DNA of 45,463 nt, taken from NCBI GenBank assembly GCA_902785455.1, contig CACZYY010000012.1:470-45932 (forward strand). The letters run 5' to 3'. The first letter of the stretch is position 1, and every line of letters begins with the position of its first letter. Under the pieces are notes generated by a model, which worked only from the letters and a program-made list of their open reading frames with translations, was not told where the DNA came from and did not search any database. Position numbers and translations under genes: made by a program. This document shows positions 1-7,288 of this stretch, in pieces. The stretch comes from an uncultured Spirochaetaceae bacterium. GTDB lineage: Bacteria; Spirochaetota; Spirochaetia; Treponematales; Treponemataceae.

Positions 1-147
1 CGTGCGGCAGAAAATTTGGGAATGAAAATTGCCGTGATAAAAAACCCGGAAAATCTTGTGAAGAATGATTGCGAGCAGGGGCAAATTTTTCACTCAGTCG
101 AAGAAATTTGTGATAAACTAGAAAAGACTGTGGAATCTGAAAAATGA
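1..147 (+). CDS. cbiJ: Precorrin-6A/cobalt-precorrin-6A reductase, C-terminal end (partial)
   Basis: Reading frame 1 is open from the window edge to a TGA at 145-147 and gives 48 residues. It begins R-A-A-E-N-L-G-M-K-I-A-V-I-K-N-P, which resembles the C-terminal strand and helix of CobK/CbiJ, where a residue run of the type 'ARELGIPVVMIRRP' precedes a short tail. CbiJ reduces the macrocycle of cobalt-precorrin-6A with NAD(P)H. The stop overlaps the ATG of cbiET (ATGA, 144-147), so the genes are translationally coupled. Only the tail is visible, so the call depends heavily on context. Confidence 0.6.
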   Translation, partial: RAAENLGMKIAVIKNPENLVKNDCEQGQIFHSVEEICDKLEKTVESEK

Positions 148-1436
148 AACGGATAAATCTCATCGGACTTGGAACAGGAAGCCGGAATTTTCTCACAAAC
201 GAAGCAGAAACGGCTCTGTCCGAATCTGAAATAGTTTTTGGTGCAAAAAGAATCCTCGAAATCGCAAAAAAAGCCTGTGCATCTTCATTTCCTCAAAGTG
301 AAGCCCTTTACAATGCCGGAGAAATTTTTGCGTATTTACAAAAAAATCCCCAGTATCAAAAAATTTCCGTAGTTTTTTCGGGGGACTTGGGATTTTTTAG
401 CGGCGCAAAATCTTTTTATGAAATAGCAGAAAATCTTACTGATTTGGAGATTCGTGCAATTCCTGGCATTTCTTCATCCGTTTATTTTGCGTCCAGGTTG
501 CATAAATCCTGGCAAAACTGGAAGTTTCTGTCACTTCACGGCGCAAAATGCAACACGACTGAGCAGATTCGCAAAAATCCTGCCTGTTTTTTTATTCTTT
601 CGGGTGCCGAAGATTTAAAATCTGTCGGGCAAAAAATCGAATCAGCTATAAAAAATGGTGTGCTGTCTTCCGTAAAATGCTATCTTGGTAAAAATCTGTC
701 ATACGAAGACGAAGAAATTCGTGAGCTCAGTGTATCAGAACTAGCTGGCAGCGGGCAAAGTCAGAATTCTGAATCAAAAATGGATTTGTATGTTCTTCTC
801 GTTGAGAATGAAAATGCAAGGTTCGAGTCAAAAACGCCTTTCCTCAATGATGAAGATTTTATCCGCGTTGAAAAAATTCCGATGACAAAAAAAGAAGTTC
901 GTTCTCTTTCAATTTCGGCTCTCGGTCTTTCAGAATCGTCTGTTTTATATGACATTGGAAGTGGAACTGGCTCTGTGACTGTGGAAGCGGCCAGAATCGC
1001 AACGGAAGGGCAAGTTGTTGCAGTTGAATGTAAAGAAGAAGCATTTTTCCTCACAAAAAAGAATATTGAAAAATTTTGTCTCGAAAACGTAAATTTGATT
1101 AACGGATCTGCCCCCGCATGTTTTGAATCAAATGATTTTTCTGAACTTTTCCCACGTCCAACTCACGTTTTTATCGGCGGGAGCAAAGGGAATCTTCGTG
1201 AAATAGTTCAGTTCGCATTGCAAAAAAATCCGCGTGTAAGAATTACGGCAAATTTCGTGAGCCTTGAAAATCTATGCGAAATGCAGAATCTTCTGAAATC
1301 GCTTGAATCAGAAAATAAAATATCTGATGTCGAAATTGCGCAAATTGCTGTGAGCCGGGCAGAAAAAGCAGGCGATTTTCACCTGATGAAAGCACAGAAT
1401 CCTGTGTACATCGTGAGTTTTTCGGGGAAAGCTTGA
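144..1436 (+). CDS. cbiET: Cobalt-precorrin-7 C5- and C15-methyltransferase (decarboxylating), CbiE-CbiT fusion
   Basis: A bifunctional corrin-ring methyltransferase of 430 residues. Residues 1 to about 205 form the CbiE tetrapyrrole methylase domain: IGLGTGS near residue 7, SGDLGFFSGA, and IPGISSSVYFASRL. Residues about 235-430 form CbiT, a class I SAM methyltransferase with the glycine-rich loop GSGTGS near 272 and the lead-in TKKEVRSLS. Together they methylate C5 and C15 and remove the C12 acetate carboxyl group, as CobL does in the aerobic route. The ATG overlaps the cbiJ stop, and the stop TGA (1434-1436) shares its last base with the cbiA ATG. The CbiE/CbiT order and length are normal for a fusion. 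Confidence 0.93.
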   Translation: MKRINLIGLGTGSRNFLTNEAETALSESEIVFGAKRILEIAKKACASSFPQSEALYNAGEIFAYLQKNPQYQKISVVFSGDLGFFSGAKSFYEIAENLTDLEIRAIPGISSSVYFASRLHKSWQNWKFLSLHGAKCNTTEQIRKNPACFFILSGAEDLKSVGQKIESAIKNGVLSSVKCYLGKNLSYEDEEIRELSVSELAGSGQSQNSESKMDLYVLLVENENARFESKTPFLNDEDFIRVEKIPMTKKEVRSLSISALGLSESSVLYDIGSGTGSVTVEAARIATEGQVVAVECKEEAFFLTKKNIEKFCLENVNLINGSAPACFESNDFSELFPRPTHVFIGGSKGNLREIVQFALQKNPRVRITANFVSLENLCEMQNLLKSLESENKISDVEIAQIAVSRAEKAGDFHLMKAQNPVYIVSFSGKA

Positions 1437-2986
1437 TGCAAAATGAAATCTGCAAAAAAAACAAGTCACAAATTCTCAACGCACCTAGAATTATGATTGC
1501 CGCGCCAAAAAGCGGAAGCGGTAAAACGACCCTTACGTGTGCATTTTTACAGTTTTTAAAAAATCATGGTAAGAATCCTGCTGCATTCAAATGCGGTCCA
1601 GACTTTATCGATCCGATGTTTCACAGACAGGTTTTGGGGATTCAGTCGACTAACCTCGACAGTTTTTTTTGCAGTGACGAACTTTTAAAACAAATCTTTT
1701 CGGAAAACATCAAAAATGAAGAAACTTTTGTGGTAATCGAGGGCGTGATGGGGCTTTTTGACGGGCTTGCCGGCACTTCAATCAAAGCATCAGGCTACGA
1801 CATCGCCAGAATCACGCAAACTCCAATCCTGCTCGTAATTGATGCCGAAGGTGCAAGCCGTTCGCTTGTTCCGCTGATAAAAGGTTTTTTGGACTACGAC
1901 AAAGAAAATTCAAACACTGGCGAGAACCTGATAAAAGGTATTTTCCTGAATAAGATTTCAAAATCTACCTGTTTGGTATTAAAATCCCTTATTGAAGAAG
2001 AATTAAAAATTCCGGTTGTTGGCTTTTTCCCAAAAGACCCAGAAAATCTCCTTAAAAGCAGGCATTTGGGCTTGGTTCTGCCGAATGAAATTCAAGATTT
2101 GCAGGAACAAATCCAAAAATCAGCCGAAGTCCTGGAAAACTCGCTGGATTTTACGCTTCTGGAAAAAATCATCGGGGATTTTAAGGTAGTGAGCGACGGC
2201 GTAGCCGGCAAAACCTGCGAGGCAGGTTTTGAGCGAGTCTCGGTGAAGGCTATGCCTGAACCGCAAAGCCACTTAACAGAAGGGGTAGCGGAAAACACCG
2301 AAGGTGCTTGTCGCCCCTACGAGCACAGCTCTTCGGGAGACTCACTGAAAATTGCTGTTGCTTTAGACGAGGCATTTTGTTTTTACTATCAAGAAAACCT
2401 AAAGCTTTTGGAAAATTCCGGTGCAAAAATCGAATATTTTTCACCTTTGCACGATAATTTTATTCCAGACGGCGTGAACGGAATCTTACTTGGTGGCGGT
2501 TATCCAGAATTGTACGCAGAACAGCTTGAATCAAACGAGTCCATGCGAAAATCAATAAAATCCGCAGTCAATAACGGAATTTCGGTTCTGGCTGAGTGCG
2601 GCGGATTTATGTATTTACAGGAAAAACTGACTACAGAAAACGGCAGAAGTTTCGAAATGTGCGGTGCGATAAAAGGTGAGTGTCGTTACACAGGAAAGCT
2701 TGTCCGCTTCGGCTACGCTGAATTCAAATTAAAAAAGGAAAATTCCGGGCTTTTTTCTGACATAATCAAAAATCCGATCAAAGGTCATGAATTCCATTAT
2801 TTTGACAGCACGAACAATGGTTCCGATTTTACGGCGACAAAGCCTCTTTCAAAAAAATCCTGGGACTGCCTTATTTTTACAGAAAATATGCTGGCGGGCT
2901 ATCCGCATTTGTATTATCCGTCGAATCCCGAAATCGTGCGCTGGTTCATTGATTCGTGCAAAAACGGCCAAAATAGGGTAAAGTGA
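1436..2986 (+). CDS. cbiA: Cobyrinate a,c-diamide synthase CbiA with an in-frame palindromic insert
   Basis: ATP- and glutamine-dependent amidation of the a and c side chains of the corrin ring. The N-terminal half is the dethiobiotin-synthetase-like ATPase with P-loop PKSGSGKTT near residue 24. The C-terminal half is a class I glutamine amidotransferase with the Cys nucleophile in LAECGGFMY (about residue 387) and HEFHYFD near 451. The ATG at 1436 is preferred over an in-frame TTG at 1433 because it abuts the upstream stop. The protein is 516 residues against about 455-460 for the family. The excess matches residues about 254-302, which are encoded by a dispersed palindromic element between the two domains, so the enzyme is probably intact. 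Confidence 0.92.
   Translation: MQNEICKKNKSQILNAPRIMIAAPKSGSGKTTLTCAFLQFLKNHGKNPAAFKCGPDFIDPMFHRQVLGIQSTNLDSFFCSDELLKQIFSENIKNEETFVVIEGVMGLFDGLAGTSIKASGYDIARITQTPILLVIDAEGASRSLVPLIKGFLDYDKENSNTGENLIKGIFLNKISKSTCLVLKSLIEEELKIPVVGFFPKDPENLLKSRHLGLVLPNEIQDLQEQIQKSAEVLENSLDFTLLEKIIGDFKVVSDGVAGKTCEAGFERVSVKAMPEPQSHLTEGVAENTEGACRPYEHSSSGDSLKIAVALDEAFCFYYQENLKLLENSGAKIEYFSPLHDNFIPDGVNGILLGGGYPELYAEQLESNESMRKSIKSAVNNGISVLAECGGFMYLQEKLTTENGRSFEMCGAIKGECRYTGKLVRFGYAEFKLKKENSGLFSDIIKNPIKGHEFHYFDSTNNGSDFTATKPLSKKSWDCLIFTENMLAGYPHLYYPSNPEIVRWFIDSCKNGQNRVK
2198..2341 (+). repeat. Palindromic element inserted in frame in cbiA
   Basis: The segment starts GGCGTAGCCGGC, then a perfect 9-bp hairpin (2210-2218/2222-2230, loop GAG), the core GAGCGAGTCTCGGTGAAGGC, and a second hairpin (CGGT and AGGC pairing GCCT and ACCG, 2241-2263, loop TAT). 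A second module follows: AGAAGGGGTAGCGGAAAAC at 2278-2296 and hairpin CACC-GAA-GGTG. The core recurs at 6565-6580 (inverted), 15111-15140 and 27045-27077. The second module recurs at 24231-24249 (inverted) and 27122-27140. It is read through without a stop as about 48 extra residues at the domain boundary of CbiA. Confidence 0.8.
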
Positions 2987-2990
2987 AAAA

Positions 2991-4331
2991 GTGCAAAACT
3001 CAGCGAAATTTTTCAAAAATACAGACTGCTCATACTTTCCATGTCACAAAGGGCTTGATGAAGACGAATTTAACTGTCTTTTCTGCTATTGCCCGCTTTA
3101 TGCAAAAAATCCATGCCCTGGAAATCCGACTTACATAAAAAAAGACGATGGACGAGTCATAAAACGTTGTACCGACTGCACATTTCCCCACAAACCAGAA
3201 AATTACGAAAAAATCATGAACATTCTTCGCATAAAAAAATCTGCTGTCTCAGCCGAGGAATATCATCATGGGGGCGAGTGTAATCTGGAAGAGGCTTCTT
3301 TGGGGGCAAATTATCCGGGAAGATTCTGTTTGGATTTTTCTGTGAATACAAATCCGCTTGGAATGCCAGAAAATGTAAAGTCCGCTATTAAAAATTCAAT
3401 TGATTTATGTGAAAAATATCCTGACCAGAACTGCATCCGCTTAAAAAACAAAATAGCCGAATGGAAATCCCTGAATCCAGAGCAAATTATCTGCGGAAAT
3501 GGAGCTTCGGAACTTATTTCCCTTGCCGTGAACGCAATCAACCCCAGAAACGCGCTCATAATTGCACCGACATTTTCAGGCTATGAACGTGCGTTGAAAA
3601 TTTGTGACTGTCGCGTGCATTATCATTTCTTAAAAGAAGAACAAAATTTCGATCTTGATGAGACGGTTTTTGACACAATCAAACGAGCATCCCCGGATAT
3701 GATTTTTGTTTGCAATCCGAATAATCCAACAGGAAGAATGATAAATCCCGGTCTTTTTGAAAAACTTCTTTGCGAATGTGAAGAAAACGGAATTTTCCTT
3801 TTTGTTGACGAGTGTTTTATTGATTTTACGGAGCGGGCGAGGGAAACTGCTTTGAGATTTATCGAAAATTCCTCACATCTGATTGTACTCAACGCATTCA
3901 CGAAAATTTTTGCGATGGCAGGTTTAAGGCTTGGCTATCTTGTTTCGTCAAATCTTGGGCTGCTTCAAAAAATCAATTCTCTGCGCCCGGAATGGAATGT
4001 CTCAGAAATTGCGCAAATTACTGGTGAAGCTGCGCTGAAAGAACGGGATTATATTCAAAAAACAAGAAATTTGATTCAAAACGAACGGCTTTTCCTTAAT
4101 GAAAAACTCAAAGCTTTGGGTTTTAAAGTGTTCAATAGTGAAGCAAATTTTATTTTCTTTGAAAATCAGAGTGACAAAGCACCAAATTTCTACCAGTCTC
4201 TGCAAGAAAGAGGAATTTTCATCCGGAATTGCGATAATTTCATCGGCTTAAAAGGCAAATTCTTCAGAATTGCGATAAAAAAACATGAGGAAAACGAAAA
4301 ATTCACCGAAACGTTGAGGGAAATCTTATAA
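2991..4331 (+). CDS. cobD: Threonine-phosphate decarboxylase CobD with N-terminal Cys-rich domain
   Basis: A PLP enzyme of the histidinol-phosphate aminotransferase fold that decarboxylates threonine O-3-phosphate to aminopropanol phosphate, the linker of the nucleotide loop. The aminotransferase part starts near residue 90: HHGGECN, CGNGASELI, CNPNNPTGR, and the presumed Schiff-base Lys in TKIFAMAGLRLGY. Residues 1-80 form a separate domain with eight cysteines (13, 18, 29, 32, 34, 42, 60, 63), resembling the cysteine-rich small domain (PF04071) met near cobalamin genes, probably metal binding. The start is GTG, 4 bases after the cbiA stop, with only a weak AGGG upstream. It is clearly in the operon. 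Confidence 0.88.
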   Translation: MQNSAKFFKNTDCSYFPCHKGLDEDEFNCLFCYCPLYAKNPCPGNPTYIKKDDGRVIKRCTDCTFPHKPENYEKIMNILRIKKSAVSAEEYHHGGECNLEEASLGANYPGRFCLDFSVNTNPLGMPENVKSAIKNSIDLCEKYPDQNCIRLKNKIAEWKSLNPEQIICGNGASELISLAVNAINPRNALIIAPTFSGYERALKICDCRVHYHFLKEEQNFDLDETVFDTIKRASPDMIFVCNPNNPTGRMINPGLFEKLLCECEENGIFLFVDECFIDFTERARETALRFIENSSHLIVLNAFTKIFAMAGLRLGYLVSSNLGLLQKINSLRPEWNVSEIAQITGEAALKERDYIQKTRNLIQNERLFLNEKLKALGFKVFNSEANFIFFENQSDKAPNFYQSLQERGIFIRNCDNFIGLKGKFFRIAIKKHEENEKFTETLREIL

Positions 4332-4377
4332 TCCAAAAAGAAATCATAAAATAATCTTATTTTTTCAGCTCTTTTGT

Positions 4378-4406
4378 TTTACAAATTGAAAATCCTGGGT
4401 TATCAT
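4378..4406 (+). promoter_or_regulatory. Promoter of cheX, predicted leaderless
   Basis: TTTACA (4378-4383), 17-base spacer, TATCAT (4401-4406). The -10 ends 6 bases before ATG 4413, so the expected start site is at the start codon itself. There is no Shine-Dalgarno between the -10 and the ATG. Confidence 0.45.
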
Positions 4407-4412
4407 TATTGT

Positions 4413-4877
4413 ATGGCAATGGACGCAAAAATTATCAACGCTTTCCTCACCGAGGGAATTAAAACTTTCCAGGATATGTTTAACATTTCTGCAGAAAGCA
4501 AGGATCCTCATCTTCTCGATATTCACGCGGGGCATCCGTGGGAAATTTCAGGCTTGCTGGGTGTTACCGGCAGCATCAAAGGTATCGTTGCATTCAGGCT
4601 TCACAAAATTCTTGCGAACAAAATGCTTGAGTTTTCTGGTCTTGAATGTAAGCCAGAAGATTATGAAGATATGGCAATCGGGCTTGTAAGCGAATTCACG
4701 AACATAATTTCTGGACATGCCGTTACAGCTCTCAGCGATTATGATCTCGACATTTCTCCGCCGTTCTGCGTAATGGGGCACAACCACATGATTTCATGGC
4801 CACGGAATTTCCCTGTTATAGCTATTCCGTTTATAACAAAGTACGGGCCATTTGAGGTTGACGTCTGCTTTAAATAA
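4413..4877 (+). CDS. cheX: CheX-like CheY-P phosphatase domain protein
   Basis: A protein of 154 residues with the CheX/CheC-FliY fold: an N-terminal helix (INAFLTEGIKTFQDMF), a beta segment ISGLLGVTGSIKGIVAF, and a helix carrying the family E-x2-N signature (SEFTN in GLVSEFTNIISGHA). In characterised CheX these Glu and Asn residues dephosphorylate CheY-P. The ATG at 4413 is chosen over an upstream TTG because it starts a typical CheX N-terminus and lies 6 bases after a -10 hexamer. ATG 4419 is an alternative. It lies between cobD and cobT, an unexpected place for a chemotaxis gene, and the 81-base gap with its own promoter suggests separate expression. Confidence 0.78.
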   Translation: MAMDAKIINAFLTEGIKTFQDMFNISAESKDPHLLDIHAGHPWEISGLLGVTGSIKGIVAFRLHKILANKMLEFSGLECKPEDYEDMAIGLVSEFTNIISGHAVTALSDYDLDISPPFCVMGHNHMISWPRNFPVIAIPFITKYGPFEVDVCFK

Positions 4878-4900
4878 ATTTTTCTGATATACTTATTCTT

Positions 4901-5998
4901 GTGAACAAGAAAATTCTCCAGACGCTGCAGGAAATCACCCCGTTAAATCAAAACGCGATTCTTGCAGCACAAAAATATCAGTCTTCGCTTGCAATGCCGC
5001 CCGGCAGCATGGGCGAGCTTTTAGAAATAGGAGCGAAGCTTTCTGGAATCACAGGAAAATTGCATAATTCTCTCCCCAAAAAGCGAATTGTAGTTCTTGC
5101 GGCAGACAATGGTATCGTGGCAGAGGGCGTTTCTTCTGCACCTCAAAGCGTTACCGTAAGTCAGGCAATAAACATGACAAAATCGCTCACAGGAATGAGT
5201 GCGCTTGCAAAACATTTCGGAAATGAAGTGCAAGTCGTTGATGTCGGGATAAAATACAGTTATGATTGCCCGCAAATTCTAAATAAAAATATCCGGAAAG
5301 GCACAAATTCTTTTTTGAATGGGCCTGCAATGTCTCGCGAAGAAGCCGAAAATGCCGTTCTTGTTGGAATTGAGCTTGCAAAATCAGCAAAATCCAGCGG
5401 AATTTCGGTTCTCGGAGTGGGCGAAATGGGAATCGGCAACACAACCACTTCAACGGCAGTGCTTTCTGTCCTCACAGGCCTGGATGCCGGCGAAATCACC
5501 GGGCGCGGTGGTTGTATCACGGACGAAATGCTTCTGCACAAAAAAGAAGTCATTAAAAAAGGAATTGAACTGAACAAACCCCAGAAGAATGATGTGATTG
5601 ACGTGCTTTCAAAAGTGGGCGGTCTTGATCTGGCGGCAATGTGCGGCGTTTTTTTGGGAGCGGCGGCAGAAAAACTTCCGGTCGTTATTGACGGTTATAT
5701 TTCAGTGGTTGCGGCCCTGTGTGCGGCTCGAATTTGCCCGAATTCTGCCCGATATTTCTTTTCATCTCATTGTTCCGAAGAAATTGGCTATAAAATTGCA
5801 ATAAACGAACTTTCGTTAGCTCCGTATCTTAATCTTCGTATGCGTTTGGGCGAGGGAAGTGGTTGTCCTCTTGCTTTTGAAATTATGGATGCGGCCTGTG
5901 TAATCATGAATGACATGGCTACCTTCGAGCAGGCAAAAATCAACGACGATTATCTTTCAGAAATTAGGAATGCGCCCCCAATGGAGACAATATGCTGA
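4901..5998 (+). CDS. cobT: Nicotinate-nucleotide:dimethylbenzimidazole phosphoribosyltransferase CobT
   Basis: Activates the lower-ligand base (dimethylbenzimidazole or another base) to its alpha-ribotide for the nucleotide loop. The 365 residues match the usual family length of about 350. Motifs are PPGSMGEL near residue 34, AADNGIVAEGVS, GEMGIGNTTTSTAV near 174, GRGGCITDE, and RLGEGSG near 315 with the catalytic Glu. The start is GTG at 4901; upstream lies TATACT (4888-4893), 7 bases before it, and no Shine-Dalgarno, so the transcript may be leaderless. The 3' end overlaps cobU by 7 bases. Base specificity cannot be told from sequence. Confidence 0.94.
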   Translation: MNKKILQTLQEITPLNQNAILAAQKYQSSLAMPPGSMGELLEIGAKLSGITGKLHNSLPKKRIVVLAADNGIVAEGVSSAPQSVTVSQAINMTKSLTGMSALAKHFGNEVQVVDVGIKYSYDCPQILNKNIRKGTNSFLNGPAMSREEAENAVLVGIELAKSAKSSGISVLGVGEMGIGNTTTSTAVLSVLTGLDAGEITGRGGCITDEMLLHKKEVIKKGIELNKPQKNDVIDVLSKVGGLDLAAMCGVFLGAAAEKLPVVIDGYISVVAALCAARICPNSARYFFSSHCSEEIGYKIAINELSLAPYLNLRMRLGEGSGCPLAFEIMDAACVIMNDMATFEQAKINDDYLSEIRNAPPMETIC

Positions 5999-6996
5999 CG
6001 TTGGTAACTGGCGGGTGTAAGAACGGGAAATCTTCTTATGCTCAGGATCTTGCCTGTAAGCTGGCAAAAAAGGCGGGGAGTGCACCGATTTATTTTGCGA
6101 CGATGATTCCTCATGACAGCGAGGATGAAGCACGCATTCAAAAGCACAGGACCGACCGAAAAAATCTTGGATTTGAGACAATCGAAATCGGTACAAATTT
6201 CTCGCAAATAGTCGAAAAGCTGGAACCGGGCAGGGTAATTCTCTTTGACAGCCTGACAGCCTTGCTTGCAAATGAATTCTTTGAGGGGCGGACAGATTTT
6301 TCGATTCAAAAAATGCAGGAAGATGCCGTACAAATCATTGAAAGAATCGAAAAAAGCCTCGAAAAGCTAATTCAAAAGGAAAATTCTGTAGTATTTGTAA
6401 GTGATACGATTTTTTGTGATATAAAATACGACGAAATTACTGAATTATATAGAAGAAACCTTGCAAAACTCGAACAATTTGTAGCAACGAAATGCGAAAA
6501 GGTGGTTGAAATGGAGTTAGGAGTTAAAAATGAGAAATTAAAGGGGGACTGTCCAGGAAGCAAGGCCTTCACCGAGACTCGCGCGAACGAAGCAACGCAG
6601 ACTTTTACACAGGTTTCGTCGGCTACGCCACAGCTCCCTAACTGCTGCCTGATTGTCGGAGGATGCTATCAGGGAAAGACGGCTTTTGCTAAAGAGAAGT
6701 TTTCGCTTTTGGACGAAGAGATTTTTGTTTGTACGGAAGATTCTGAGCCGGATTTTTCCAGGCGCTGTCTTTCTCATTTTGAAAATTATATTGCTTATTG
6801 CATTAAAAACAGTCTTCAGCCTAAAACGAGTTTCTCAGATTCCAAAATCATCATTTGTGACGATATTTTCTGTGGTGTCGTGCCGATAGATGCTTTTCAG
6901 AGGAAATTGCGTGAAGAAACAGGTCTTACCCTTCAGAAAATTGCGAAAAATGCTGAACTCTATCGGGTTTTCTGTGGAAAAGCGCAAAAAATCTAA
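5992..6996 (+). CDS. cobU: Adenosylcobinamide kinase/guanylyltransferase CobU, tandem with a second degenerate copy
   Basis: CobU phosphorylates adenosylcobinamide and transfers GMP to it. Residues 1-180 form a near-complete domain: Walker A GGCKNGKS (7-14), the HRxxR motif (KHRTDR) that carries the guanylylated His, and the segment VSDTIFCDIKYDE. A second P-loop, GGCYQGKT, lies near residue 223, followed by CDDIFCGVVPIDAFQRKL and a typical CobU C-terminus, but without an HRxxR motif. The protein is thus 334 residues against about 180 for the family. The linker (about 184-216) is encoded by a heptamer-like AATGAGAAATT tract and an inverted palindromic element. The second half looks like a degenerated duplication, or it may supply C-terminal elements to the first. 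Confidence 0.87.
   Translation: MLTLVTGGCKNGKSSYAQDLACKLAKKAGSAPIYFATMIPHDSEDEARIQKHRTDRKNLGFETIEIGTNFSQIVEKLEPGRVILFDSLTALLANEFFEGRTDFSIQKMQEDAVQIIERIEKSLEKLIQKENSVVFVSDTIFCDIKYDEITELYRRNLAKLEQFVATKCEKVVEMELGVKNEKLKGDCPGSKAFTETRANEATQTFTQVSSATPQLPNCCLIVGGCYQGKTAFAKEKFSLLDEEIFVCTEDSEPDFSRRCLSHFENYIAYCIKNSLQPKTSFSDSKIIICDDIFCGVVPIDAFQRKLREETGLTLQKIAKNAELYRVFCGKAQKI
6548..6630 (+). repeat. Palindromic element in the CobU linker, inverted
   Basis: The reverse strand carries GGCGTAGCCGAC (6618-6629) and GAGTCTCGGTGAAGGC (6565-6580) in the same order as the cbiA copy, so the element lies opposite to the gene. The middle hairpin is degenerate here. It is open in the cobU frame and encodes residues such as K-A-F-T-E-T-R between the two CobU-like units. 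It is preceded by an AATGAGAAATT tract near 6529-6540. Confidence 0.7.
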
Positions 6997-7024
6997 AAAT
7001 TTTTAATTTTTTTTGAAAAAAAAC

Positions 7025-7052
7025 TTGCATTCTGCCAGATGTGTGGTATTAT
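7025..7052 (+). promoter_or_regulatory. Promoter of the 7059-7265 RNA
   Basis: TTGCAT (7025-7030), 16-base spacer, TATTAT (7047-7052), placed after the cobU stop. It would start a transcript near 7059 that ends at the terminator at 7234-7266. Confidence 0.5.
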
Positions 7053-7058
7053 TAAATT

Positions 7059-7265
7059 GTAAGCAAGGAGCGAGATGAGGACGCACACCGGCTACACGAA
7101 AAGGAGGCGTTATGCAATTTCCGACAAAGAGAACTGACTCCGAGGGAGTCTTGTAAATTAGACTACAGCTACCTGCGGTATTGAGCAGGAATACATAAAA
7201 TGCCATTCACAATGTTGAATCGAGGCAAACTATAAACCGCCAAAAGCTGGCGGTTTCTTTTTTTT
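7059..7265 (+). ncRNA. Structured RNA or leader of unknown family upstream of cbiB
   Basis: A transcript of about 205 bases is bounded by a good promoter and an intrinsic terminator. Visible structures: GACTCC/GGAGTC (about 7136-7150), which competes with AGTCT/AGACT sharing the same bases; CCTGC-GGTATTGA-GCAGG followed at once by AATAC, able to pair with loop GTATT as an H-type pseudoknot (about 7172-7195); and TGCC-ATTCA/TGAAT-GGCA (7201-7227). An AAGGAGG at 7101-7107 stands 4 bases before an ATG (7112) that opens a 14-codon frame. It matches no riboswitch class I can recognise and lacks the B12 box. It may be an independent small RNA or an attenuator for cbiB, 24 bases beyond the terminator. 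Confidence 0.5.
7112..7156 (+). CDS. Possible 14-residue peptide in the RNA upstream of cbiB
   Basis: ATG CAA TTT and on to TAA encodes M-Q-F-P-T-K-R-T-D-S-E-G-V-L. It has the best Shine-Dalgarno of the region (AAGGAGG at 7101-7107, 4 bases from ATG). Its 3' half covers the GACTCC/GGAGTC hairpin, so translation would change the fold of the RNA. No homologue is known to me. A second frame from ATG 7075 to 7137 (20 residues) is preceded by AAGGAG. Confidence 0.3.
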   Translation: MQFPTKRTDSEGVL

Positions 7266-7266
7266 A
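7234..7266 (+). terminator. Intrinsic terminator
   Basis: AAACCGCCA (7234-7242) pairs with TGGCGGTTT (7248-7256), 9 bp with a 5-base loop, followed by C and a long T run. It ends the 7059-7265 RNA and lies immediately before cbiB. Confidence 0.88.
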
Positions 7267-7288
7267 AACATTGATTTAGAATTGCAGC

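Noticed and set aside
7070..7110. c-di-GMP-I riboswitch in the RNA before cbiB
   Set aside because: GGACGCA and CCGGCTA resemble parts of the class, but the two hairpins and the tetraloop receptor order are absent.
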